Assembly (NCBI GenBank): GCA_030704615.1
Contig: CM060734.1
Coordinates: 24,614,001 to 24,678,000 of the forward strand
Direction of reading: 5' to 3'
DNA length: 64,000 nucleotides
Source of the DNA: Takakia lepidozioides
Taxonomy: Eukaryota > Streptophyta > Takakiopsida > Takakiales > Takakiaceae
A program made the position numbers and the translations under genes. Each line of letters begins with the position of its first letter. Within the stretch, counting starts at the first letter, position 1. Positions 46,501-54,010 of this stretch are shown one piece after another. A model generated the notes under the pieces. The model worked only from the letters and a program-made list of their open reading frames with translations. It did no database searches and was not told where the DNA came from.

Positions 46501-49500
46501 GATGGTGGGGTCAGCTGCAACATATGTCCAACACCAGATATCCTAAGTTCATCATTAATTCTATATATGAAGGTAAGTCTTACTACCAACGTCAGCCCCT
46601 GACAGAGGTAGGTTCTGTCCCTTTTGTTCCCGCTCAAACTGGGCGCGGGGTCAATGGCCACAAGGCTACGGCAAACAACGTCTTATGAGTACAATCTATA
46701 ACTTGTTAAGGCTTATGACACAGTGCGGAGAGATGGCCTATGGCTCCACCTCTAGTCTTGTGGGATCAAGGGAAAGATGTGGAGAGTTGTCCATAACTTG
46801 TATGCTCACACCAAAAACTGTGTCACTGTTAATGGATAGAAGTCCAACTTCTTTGACATAGACCAAGGTGTAGCTCAAGGATGTACTCTCTCCCTCTGCT
46901 CTTCAATGTTTTCATCAATCAACTCCTCGAGGATGTGGAAAGTGAGGGATTTGGGTTAAGGGTGGGTGATACCACCATACCAGCCCTTATGTTTGCGGAT
47001 GACTTCGCAGGCATAGGGGAGACTCCAACCAATCTCCAGGAGTTGATTGATTGCGCGAAGAGATACTTTGATCTTTGGGGGCTAGAGGCTAACGTCAGCA
47101 AATGTGCAGTGGTAGCATTCAACGACAGAGGAGAGGGAGGAAGTGATCTCAAGTGGCAGTGGGGTAGCCAAGAGATCCCGGTCCTCCCTTCCTACACTTA
47201 CCTGGGTGTTGAGTTTTCCTCCAATTGTAATTGGGATGCACATAAACGGAAAGTTGTTCAAACTGGCAAGGGCAAATCTCTGGGTCTCACTAAATTTTTC
47301 CACTGCAGAGGGGTCAACTCTGAGGTTAAGAAAACCATGCTTTGTCGCGTTATTAGACCTGCCTTGGAGTACGGATCTGCACTATGGGTTGATAACTCCA
47401 ACCAGGCTAAGTCTCTAGCATCCATTCAAGTGGGGGTGCTTAGGGAGTGCATGTCAGCATGCTCCAAAACAGCCAATGTGGCTGTTCGGGGTGAGTTTGG
47501 CATCCCGTCCTTAAGCTCCCGACGAGATGAATTCAAGGTCAGATGGTGGGGTCAGCTGCAACATGTCCAACACCAGATATATGTTGGAAACAGGACCGCC
47601 CTATCAAACAGGCTAAGTCCTGGCAGAAGAGAGTAGAAGAGATCCTCAAGGACCTGGATCTGGATCCACAAGTCTTGACCCTGCTGGATAAATCTGACTT
47701 CGAGGCTGTAGTGTCCAAAGCCATGTCTGTTGCCATGAAATTGTCTGATGAAAATGAAGTTAGGCAGAAAACTTCCCTGAACTTGTTTCCAGTCTGTGAC
47801 ATGGTGGGGGGGACATCTTGGATGACCTCAAGGGTCTACCCACTCTCGGCACTAGACTGAAATTTAAGCTCAGGGCAGGAAGCCTACCTTTGAACAGCAA
47901 ACAGAAGCAGAGAGGAATGGGAGAGTGCAATTGCCCGTTGTGTGGGCAACCTGAAGACAATATTCATTTTCTGAAACACTGTCCGGGGTTCTCTCACCAA
48001 AGGGACGCTCTCCTCAAATCTATCAAGGGAATTGTGCCTGTTCCTCTGTTTACTAACTTTGAAAGTCTCGAGGCTGAGCCAAAAGCCCAGGCCCTTCTGA
48101 GGCCTAGTTTTTGGGCAAATCACACACAGCAGATTGATGCTTGGGTGAAGGGATTTCTAGAGGATATCTGAAAACCCGGATCAATTTTTTGTATCAAGGT
48201 AAGTCTTACTACCAACGTCAGCCCCTGACAGACGTAGGTTCTGTCCCTTTGTGTTCCGCTCAAACTGGGCGCGGGGGTCAATGGCCACAAGGCTATGGCA
48301 AACAACGTCTTATGAGTACATTCTATAACTTGTTAATGTGTCTGGTCTTGCTAGATGGACCCAAAAGCAGCTCAACAAGCCAGGCTTTCACTTTTGGAGG
48401 GCCTCAGGAATGTAGTGGGTGGGGACTCACTGGCAGCTCAGTACCTTCTGTTGCACTTGCTATCCCAGGTAATCCCATATGTGATGAACATGGTGATGCC
48501 TTAATGTTGTGAAATTCAGTGAATAGGTCCCTGATCTGCCATGCCAACCACTGTCTGGAGGTGCTCCCTTGAGTTCTTTGTGCTAAACCTACTCATCATT
48601 GTATAACAGTCCACTTCATGTTGCAAGAGCTGGGTGGTGTTAGAATAGCGGTTGTTAGGTCTGAAAGTGGCACCAAAAATCACCAATGGATAAAGATGCT
48701 GAGGTTGGGATACTTCATCGAAACTGTCCTAGTCTACATATGCATTTGGTGGTTTCTTTCATCAGGCCACTGTTGTGATATGTTGTTTCCTATGTGTTAC
48801 TCCAGGAAGTGGCTGGAACACAATGGGACAATAGACTCCATGTTTATTGGATGGTGTGCCACTGATGCATTCTGGAAAGCTTAATTTTGCACTGCTGCAT
48901 CATACAGGTGCATGCACGAGTGGACTCCATTCCCCTGGGAAAGCTCTCCCTCAACATGACAGGCTGCCATCCAGGAATGCCTGGCTCCCCATCTTCTTTG
49001 GGTGTTGGTATAGCAGACACCATATCCAAACTTCTGCAACGCTCCCATCTCATGCCCCTGTCCATTCATTCTCTGAATTTGGCATCCATCACTCCCCGAA
49101 AAGATTATGCTTCTAATAGGTGAGCTTCTCATGAGAACTGCTTTTCTGTGTCTACCCCATTCTGCCTATATATCAAACATGGGATATGTACAGGATTCAT
49201 CCACAAACTTCAGTAATCTGCATCATGTCGCAGGCTTGTGACAGGGGCATTGCAACTACCGGAGGGAACTCACTTAACTCTTGATGAGACAGCCTTGGAA
49301 GCAGGCACACTCACTTCAACTGGTGTTCAAAATTTGGAGAGCTTGAAGTGTCTTCTGCAGTGGCAAAAAGTGAGACATCATTCTGTCGCTCTAAAGGTCT
49401 AGTGACAATATGCAGAAATCCAATGAAATGAAATGGTACTTTATAACGTCCGCGGAAAGCTCATAGAGAGAGGGCAACTCTCACCTGGGTACAGGAAGGG

Positions 49501-50969
49501 TGGGAGGGTGTTTAGTAGGCTGTCACCCACAAAGCATTTGCCCATTAAGCCAGATCAGACAGGGGGTGCAGTTTTTCCTTGAGGAATGGGTGGGGAAGAG
49601 ACAAGATATGAGGGTGCTTTGAATCAAAGCCAGGAGTAAAGTACTAACATCCAATGGATCCTCTATGTAAAGCCTGCTGTCTAGTCAGGCAGTCACCACT
49701 CAACAAACTCCTCGTCATCCCTACTTCCATAATCACTGATTGATCCAGGTTGAGTGATCACTGATCCAGGTTGAGTACGATTTCCACTATCACAAGATGG
49801 AGATGCTGACCAATTTGCCAGTGCTCGTTCTTTCACAGGTAAAACTGCACTGTCTGTATCACTTCTTTTTACTCTAATCATAGAGGCTGTTGGAAAATTT
49901 CAGAGCCCACATTTTTGAGCTTAATGCTTAGGGAATTAGAAACACTACTAACTCAGCCATTGAAATTGAAAGATGCAATGCATGAATAACAAATCAGTGG
50001 GTCCAGACGTGAGCAAGGCCCAGGATCTTGCATGAGGGGGCTCTCATACTTCCATCTTTATCATGCACTTGTGTGTGGCCAGGCTACGTCTAGGATGCTG
50101 CCAGCAGATGCCATTGTTCCCCTCAGATCGACCGGTCCCCCTTCACCCCTTCTTGCAGACGAATCAGATTTTGCCAAGTGGCGGGTCTATCTTACAGTTG
50201 TAAGAGACATGCCGCACTCCCTACAGGCCCCAATACAGCAGGTGATCTGCCTACCACAGGAGTCTTATGTTTGCTCTGTTGTTTTTATCGTTTGGCGTCC
50301 AAGTAAATGTTGATGCCTTTGGCATTTCTTTGCAGATGGTGGAGGACGATCTGGTGGCAGCCAGGCAACAGGACCGATCTCTTGGCCCTGAAACTTTCCA
50401 TAGGTGTGTACAGAAAGGTCGCCTTTGTTTACCCAACTTCAAACAAGATTTGAGTGTGAAGACATTAGTCATTGCAGCTTTGAAACTTCCCCTTTAATTC
50501 TTTTGTCACCAGTACAGCGAGAATGGGTCTCAACAGTTGCCTACTTGCATTGTGCCCAACAGCTGTGCAAGGAATACGTGTAGTGATGACATCCAAAGGC
50601 TCAAGGCATTCTAAGTCAAACTGAAAAGTCAATTTATAGGACATGAAAGAGTTAAACATGCTAAGGACAACGAAGAATGAGAAAGGGAGAAGGGGTTGGG
50701 GTGATGGATTGAAGTTTCCATACTTTTGACTTTTGGCACAGCTCTATGCCAATGCTCGCTCTATGGTTGTCATTTAAGAGGCAGAGGAAACAGCGATCGT
50801 CATCAAATAATTGAGAGGGTTGGATGCCAGGTGGCTGACAATGGCAAGGTTGATGGCGGCGAGCTTCTTTGAGCCTACATTGTTGCCGGAGCACTGGCAC
50901 ATGGTGCGTGATTTGGAGCGCTGTTGTGCTGAGCGACTGAACCATAGCCAATCCCCTCTCTCTTCATAA
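31558..50969 (+). CDS. ETG1: MCM-binding protein (MCMBP/ETG1), 16 exons, complete
   Basis: Replisome-associated MCM-binding protein; in plants it acts with MCM2-7 in S phase and is needed for sister-chromatid cohesion. Exons: 31558-31725, 32002-32070, 32542-32586, 33703-33810, 34262-34396, 34564-34617, 34950-35105, 37170-37355, 37513-37608, 48355-48468, 48908-49119, 49234-49369, 49770-49838, 50083-50241, 50336-50403, 50831-50969. They give 1914 bp, one frame, 637 residues, all GT-AG (Arabidopsis about 590, human about 640). Family landmarks in order: MGGPPVDCLGNPLGAVR, SLVRFRGMVQDMFD, HLFYCVPVPGENLWVKE, LVPCLVKVYDGADADLKLND, VPRLQCITLRKL, LAAQYLLLHLLSQVHARVDS, LGKLSLNM, LPEGTHLTLDETALEAGTL, VEYDFHYHKM, MLPADAIVPL, MVEDDLVAARQQDRSLG, RWLTMARLMAASFFEPTLLP, EHW. 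Exons 5 and 7 have weaker donors; the exon 5 end could shift. Intron 9 is 10,746 bp and TE-filled. Confidence 0.95.
32600..33215 (+). mobile_element. LINE family A 3' fragment in ETG1 intron 3
   Basis: 5'-truncated LINE in sense orientation. The open frame carries the C-terminal zinc-binding region of reverse-transcriptase proteins: HLCPACTGRNQEIETEEHFF followed by FYCPLYYEIHWRF (CX2C...HX4C type). It is followed by a pyrimidine-rich 3' end, CTTTCCGCGGACGTTATAAAG, and a tail of ATTTC repeats (33195-33213). A related copy lies at 43666-44200. Confidence 0.8.
33216..33660 (+). repeat. Three short LINE-A 3' ends in series
   Basis: Successive truncated copies of the LINE-A terminus, each ending TCCGCGGACRTTATAAAGTACC plus (ATTTC)n, with ends near 33348, 33532 and 33655. 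The first two begin with GCTTATCTGCATGAGG and GCTCACCTGCATGAAGG; the third begins inside the Leu/Phe-rich pyrimidine stretch. Confidence 0.75.
34110..34190 (+). repeat. LINE-B 3' end in ETG1 intron 4
   Basis: CTGTCCAAACTGAGCGTGGG, then GGCCACAAGGCTACGGCAAAC and ATCTTATCAGTACA: the last 75 or so bases of LINE family B, as seen at 46620-46694. Confidence 0.75.
35106..36165 (+). repeat. LINE-B and LINE-A 3' ends in ETG1 intron 7
   Basis: Intron 7 starts with a CT microsatellite, then a LINE-A end (35129-35160), and three LINE-B ends: 35175-35240, 35262-35605 and 35640-36155. Each LINE-B end finishes GGC-ACGGCAAACAAYRYCTYATGAGTACAT. The longer two still show the decayed C-terminal coding region (HCPG.., GCTGGGCAGCTCACACACAG). 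All are 5'-truncated. The remainder (36166-37169) has a short array of TGGACAATCCAACTCCAATA words (36695-36775). Confidence 0.75.
37767..37771. repeat. Target site duplication CTTTT (left, copia)
   Basis: CTTTT directly before the copia element, repeated at 43661-43665. Confidence 0.8.
37806..38782 (-). mobile_element. LINE-B nested in the copia 3' LTR
   Basis: A 977-bp 5'-truncated LINE flanked by an 11-bp duplication ATGAGGGAGAG (37795-37805 and 38783-38793), which is LTR sequence. On the minus strand it encodes about 300 residues of the LINE-B C-terminus: SIQVGVLKECMSACSKTANV, CNCPLCGQSEDSIHFLIHCP (zinc motif), ending NGHKATANNVL, whose stop lies almost at the element end. Its 3' end is CTTATGAGTACA with no poly(A). 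It is the best-preserved version of this C-terminal region in the window. Confidence 0.93.
38973..39596 (-). pseudogene. Copia RNase H
   Basis: RNase H part of the copia polyprotein, one frame off from the RT ORF. Motifs: LYGFSDADWGGNLDSRHSTS (first Asp), ITWASRKQRAIALSSTDAEY (Glu), TIFCDNQSAIALI (Asp), KHIDIQFHYIHEQV (His), TADMVADILTKPL (last Asp). It ends GLFGGEAEDDAS, right before the polypurine tract. Confidence 0.92.
39454..41585 (-). pseudogene. Copia integrase core and reverse transcriptase
   Basis: Integrase core begins near 41580 (IDDYSRYTRVYLLRK), with a TGA at about 41460 where most relatives have Arg (VQVL-stop-TDNGGEY). Then FCAQHGIHRQLTVPHTPQHN, GLAERMNQTLMKMVRS (catalytic Glu), and the copia-specific VFGCTAFAHVHEQTRTKLDP. 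RT: WVYKLKMHPDGSIARYKARL, VAKGFTQSYGVDYHETFSPV, HVHQLDVETAFLNGILDEDI, the catalytic LALYVDDTNITS (YVDD), and VPYKSACGSLMWAMVCTRPD. The frame is lost near 39545, before RNase H. Confidence 0.94.
41583..42371 (-). pseudogene. Copia protease and pre-integrase zinc domain
   Basis: Aspartic protease with active site SWYIDTGATDHMAHD (D-T-G), followed by VLHVPGLTKNLYSIKHL. The GAG-pre-integrase HHCC domain reads VWHCRLGHIGQARLHQLF then CVSCIQGQHNRKPFP. It starts in a different frame from Gag and overlaps it by about 120 bp; its end at 41583 is a frameshift (GFRYFMI-stop) inside the integrase. Confidence 0.92.
42247..43152 (-). CDS. Copia Gag
   Basis: Intact frame of 301 codons with ATG 43152, about 290 bp after the 5' LTR. 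Start MSGLKVTDLPKFDGTYFHVW is typical of copia Gag. Contains the gag core (WDNQNNIALSYLLNCLDNSQ, LYTQKRGFTRGGGRPS) and a CCHC-type knuckle CFYCKMTNHVIKDCC. The last 40 or so residues overlap the protease frame and probably follow a frameshift. Confidence 0.9.
   Translation of the reverse strand: MSGLKVTDLPKFDGTYFHVWKHRFLMFLRAEKMQGVVDGTVPRPTTPIPAAGGAVVHTPATGAGSKTEWDNQNNIALSYLLNCLDNSQISHVTAFTITPEAWTTLNNLHDAQDTVTKMYIKDQLVTLKFKEGASLTKHIHAFRALLDQLSSAGSRVSNEEAVISLMRSMPPSYRNFLTALRGNQALTLTQLITYLLQEETMMKHDDPEPAATLLYTQKRGFTRGGGRPSTSTVSPVQFASQPSSSNGKRSLKCFYCKMTNHVIKDCCKRIAAEKRAAQTLDRPKTVRRLLVTAVSYSCKGY
43455..43660 (-). repeat. Copia 5' LTR (intact copy)
   Basis: 206 bp; TGTGATAAAA ... GTCTAACA on the plus strand. 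Same sequence as 37772-37805 joined to 38794-38965. Confidence 0.93.
43666..45000 (+). mobile_element. LINE-A fragments in ETG1 intron 9
   Basis: Two 5'-truncated LINE-A copies. 43666-44200 matches 32640-33215 (ATGTCGGGAGAACTTGGAAG, then the zinc region CPAC...EEHFF in a shifted frame) and ends CATTTCATTTC. 44210-44860 is a second, more decayed copy (ACGTGGAAACCAGCCAATCT) ending GGATTATAAAGTACCATTTC. Further text to 45000 (AGTGTTTTTCTTTTTCC) resembles the start of another 3' end. Confidence 0.75.
45001..46694 (+). mobile_element. LINE-B copy 1 (RT domain, sense) in ETG1 intron 9
   Basis: Non-LTR retrotransposon with a 553-codon frame, open from 45027 to 46688. RT blocks: NGYKAGGPDGIVNELIKHGG, RQGVIVNLYKKGDREEPGNY, RGITLLNAVGKTFCRVISTR, KGQAGFRRNRGCVDHIFTLS, VFFLDVKKAYDTVWRDGLWF, IDQGVAQGCTLSPLLFNVFI, and the catalytic PALMFADDFAGIG (FADD). 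The C-terminal zinc region is missing: the frame jumps near 46553 from NTRYPKFI to INSIYEGKSYYQ, an in-frame deletion of about 570 bp relative to 37813-38733. The 5' end is truncated; the endonuclease is absent. Confidence 0.93.
46710..48321 (+). mobile_element. LINE-B copy 2, directly before ETG1 exon 10
   Basis: 1612-bp LINE flanked by a perfect 15-bp duplication TCTATAACTTGTTAA (46695-46709 and 48322-48336). It begins within the RT (GCTTATGACACAGTG) and has the FADD block and C-terminus in three open stretches (46881-47636, 47543-47860, 47818-48171), separated by small frameshifts and a 50-bp deletion near 47575. The zinc motif CNCPLCGQPEDNIHFLKHCP is present. It ends TTATGAGTACAT, 33 bp before the first base of exon 10. 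Confidence 0.93.
49418..49465 (-). repeat. LINE-A 3' end, inverted, in ETG1 intron 12
   Basis: AATGAAATGAAATGGTACTT then TATAACGTCCGCGGAAAGCT is the reverse complement of the LINE-A terminus with its ATTTC tail. Confidence 0.75.
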
Positions 50970-51698
50970 CACTGCCCCTTACCCATGGTCCTTCTCTCAA
51001 AATGAAACCAAGATCTAACGGAGCAAGAAGGTTTGCTTCGAGGGTAGTTGAGATGGAAAGATAGACCTCATCATGCCTCCACCATAATCCTCTTTACTTG
51101 CACAAGAAACCAAGGGGGAGGGGAAGAGAAAGAGAGACAAGTCTGGGAATGTCTGAAGCCTCAGCAAAACTTTGGATGGTTGCAAGGTTAGCAGAGAAAC
51201 TTTTCTCATTGGAAAGAAGACACAGATGAGGGTAGTACTGGCAAGGTGTCTGCACTGGAAACCATCCGCCACAAGGGAATGGGAATCTTAGTTCTAAGCA
51301 GGGACATAATATTTTTTCCTCTAGTTCTCCAGTTAGATCACCCTTCTAGATTGAAGTACGAAGTACCAAGTGCGGTCATCTAATCCACGTGTGAACTTCA
51401 ATACCTCCTGTGATAGGATAGTCCACCTTCCCCATTACCAATGTGGAGTAGGATTCAAAACCACTCGGCACCCTCTGTGCAGGATCGAGATGGTCAGTGG
51501 AGTACCCTTCGCATTAGCAGTCTGAAGTCATGGAATAAAATTCGACAACACACTTATGGGTGTAAACCTACACCAGACCAAGAGTCTGAAACTTATTGTG
51601 GGCCTCTTGGTCTCCCCGTGCCTCTCTGCCATTGCTGATGAGAGCCTGCCAGTCCTTTACAGTGTACTCTCCATAATTGTTATGCCCGGGGGTAACTT
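50970..51698 (+). other. ETG1 downstream flank
   Basis: Follows the ETG1 stop (TAA 50967-50969). No further coding exon is needed; the frame is complete. The 3' UTR must lie here but I cannot place its end. A PPT-like or repeat structure is not seen. Confidence 0.4.
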
Positions 51699-51715
51699 TC
51701 AGCTAACTATTAGAA

Positions 51716-51763
51716 TGTACTCATAAGACGTCGTTTGCCGTAGCCTTGTGGCCATTGACTATA
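51716..51763 (-). mobile_element. 48-bp LINE-B insertion with 17-bp target duplication
   Basis: The last 48 bp of LINE-B in antisense orientation, flanked by TCAGCTAACTATTAGAA at 51699-51715 and 51764-51780. A minimal product of target-primed reverse transcription. Confidence 0.92.
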
Positions 51764-51780
51764 TCAGCTAACTATTAGAA

Positions 51781-53060
51781 AAGGTTAATATGTTCGGGCG
51801 CATGCATTTACATACATATCTATCTTAACACTTACATGAGGCATCATCTGACATATTCTATTCCTCCTGTTGTCTTCACCTAATCTCTAATCCACCATAC
51901 TTAATCCAACCTTTAATTTTTACACACATGAAATTAAAGGTGAGTGTGGTGGGTGTCATTATCATATAGTGGAGACAATTTACTTGGGGAGAGGGTAGGC
52001 TTTTCACAAGTTAATTTATACTCAACTTTCTTTATATTTTGAAAGGAGGTAAAATTCCTCAGCAACGAAGGCAATTTAACATCCACAGAGTACAGTCAAA
52101 CCTGGATAATTGTTATGCTCCAAGAGTATAGACTCTATAACAATTAGGCAGTTATATCAAATAACAGGAAAACAGGTTGAAAATTCATAACGTAACAATT
52201 AGAAATTTAACATTAAAACAGGTCCTTCACATGCAAGATAACATTTAGGGAGAGGACAGATACTCAAATGGCCATTTCAATACTCAAATGGGTCATTTTG
52301 ACTATTCAATTGGCCATTTCAATATTGGAATGGGTCATTTGGGCTTTTCAAATGGCCATTTCAATATTCAAATGGGTCATTTTGACTATTCAATTGGCCA
52401 TTTCAATATTGGAATGGGTCTCCAGGTCATAGGTTAGAGCTCTAGTCTCAAGCCTCATGGCAAGCATTCGGGCATTCGATCTCAAGCCTCATGGCAGACA
52501 TTTAGGCATAGTTCGCATGGTATCTCCAACACGGTTCTCGTCTGTTAAGCCTCATGGCAGATGTAAGGGTTTTAATTTTTTTCCCTGCAATAATTATAAA
52601 TAAAACTAACAAGGGCTCCAAACCCTTTCACCCAAAATAAATAAATAAATGGTCATTTGGGCTATTCAAATGGCCATTTCAATATTGAATTTGAATTTGA
52701 ACACTAGTACTGTTTTTATTTTATTATTATTATTTAAAAACCATATCCGAGCTCATATTTCCACGTTATTGACATTCAGATACCATCTGGTTACGGGCGG
52801 CGTCCCTTTCATCAGCCTCCATGGCATGTCATGTGAGGTTACTTTTTCCTCATGAATAAATTTTTAGGTCTCTCTCGGACCTTTGAAAAAAAAATATATA
52901 TCATTACTCATTTCCGGATTGATTGTATTTTGAAAACCACCTATGCATACCAGATTCGTACTTGAAATTCAGAGGCTGCATTATTGGAAAACCTACCTGC
53001 CTTAAAAAAGAATAACACTGCGTAGCAGGACCCTTATGGTATTTCCAATACCAAACCAAC
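51781..53060. repeat. Non-coding repeats downstream of ETG1
   Basis: AT-rich. 52091-52115 reads TA then CAGTCAAACCTGGATAATTG, resembling pogo/Tigger-type terminal inverted repeats; no partner end was found. 52251-52425 has two to three copies of an 80-95-bp unit with GGCCATTTCAATATT-AATGGG. 52430-52640 and 52795-52890 have SINE-like GCCTCATGGCAGA words with an A/T-rich tail (GGGTTTTAATTTTTTTCCC, then AATAAATAAATAAAT). Nothing coding. Confidence 0.55.
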
Positions 53061-53068
53061 GTGTTAAC

Positions 53069-54002
53069 CAGTGTTGTGCGGGTCCGGGTTTTGAAGGCGG
53101 GTACCCGGCGGGTTAGGATCCGGGTTACCCGCACCCTAACCCAGACCCGTGCTATCACAAAAAACCCGGACCCTAACCCGGATTCATTTCTAAAATGAAC
53201 CCGGAACCGGACCCGCCTGTTGGGTCCAGAACCCGTTAAACCCGCTACCCGTGGGCCATTGTAGCGGGTAAGGGTCCGGGTCTTAAATTTAGATGGGGCA
53301 TACCGGGTCCACCTTAGATCTAGTAGGTTTTGTCATATGTGTGGAGGGGACGAGCAGCAATAGGCCGCAGCAGGCAGCCCCACCACGTTGTAGCCCAGTG
53401 GTAATGCCCACATACCACCTCAAAAGCGGTTGTGGGTTCAATCCCCGGAGTGGTGTCACAAAGTTGTGCCCTATGGGACCATAATTTACACCTCCCAAAA
53501 GAGACGTCATATATTATTATTATGCCAGATCCCACACATCCATGCTATAGTGATCTACCCTTGAGGCATATTACTATTCTTAACATGTTTAAAGAATTGA
53601 TATTGAAAAATAGAAAATAGAAATCAAATTTAATTTAATTCCTTTATTCATGGTATATATATTCATATTCATGGTATATTTTGAAGGAATGTCTCTTAAA
53701 ATAAAATTCATTATTAGGATTTAAAGTTTTTTCCAGCCAAAAATAAATTTATCCCTAATTAATCTTAATTTTCTAATTTATTTAATCAATAAATTTGGAC
53801 CCGGATCCGAACCCGTGAACCCGCTAATATTTCCCATCAACTACCCGGACCCTAACCCGAGTCCGTGTTGACAAACCTGGACCCGAACCCGGACCCAGAT
53901 TTTCCAAATTTCAAAAACCCCGATCCGGACCCGGACTTGGCTCCAAAAAAAAACCCGCACCCGGACCCGACGGGTTCCTTAAAAAGGCATAACACAACAC
54001 TG
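53069..54002. mobile_element. Non-autonomous hAT-type element
   Basis: 934 bp. Ends CAGTGTTGTGCGGGTCCGGG on the left and, inverted, CAGTGTTGTG on the right, with an 8-bp duplication GTGTTAAC on both sides (53061-53068 and 54003-54010). CAG-type termini and 8-bp duplications are hAT hallmarks. Subterminal regions are made of GGGTCCGGG/CCCGGACCC words, plausible transposase-binding repeats. There is no transposase frame. A tRNA-like SINE sequence sits in the middle. The same left end occurs at 27286-27040. Confidence 0.92.
53340..53525 (+). repeat. tRNA-derived SINE-like sequence inside the hAT element
   Basis: A box-like TAGCCCAGTGGT at 53391-53402 and B box GGTTCAATCCC at 53435-53445 at tRNA-like spacing, followed by a TATTATTATTATG tail (53511-53523). 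The arrangement is that of a pol III SINE head with a simple-repeat tail. It is not a functional tRNA: no cloverleaf can be closed with confidence. Confidence 0.6.
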
Positions 54003-54010
54003 GTGTTAAC

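Noticed and set aside
51145-51215. Candidate last ETG1 exon reading LWMVARLAEKLFSLERR
   Set aside because: It needs a reading frame that does not fit the phase-2 end of exon 15. The exon at 50831-50969 fits the phase, has a good acceptor and matches the conserved C-terminus.
53384-53460. A functional tRNA gene
   Set aside because: Pol III boxes are present but I cannot close an acceptor stem or a convincing anticodon arm; SINE head fits better.
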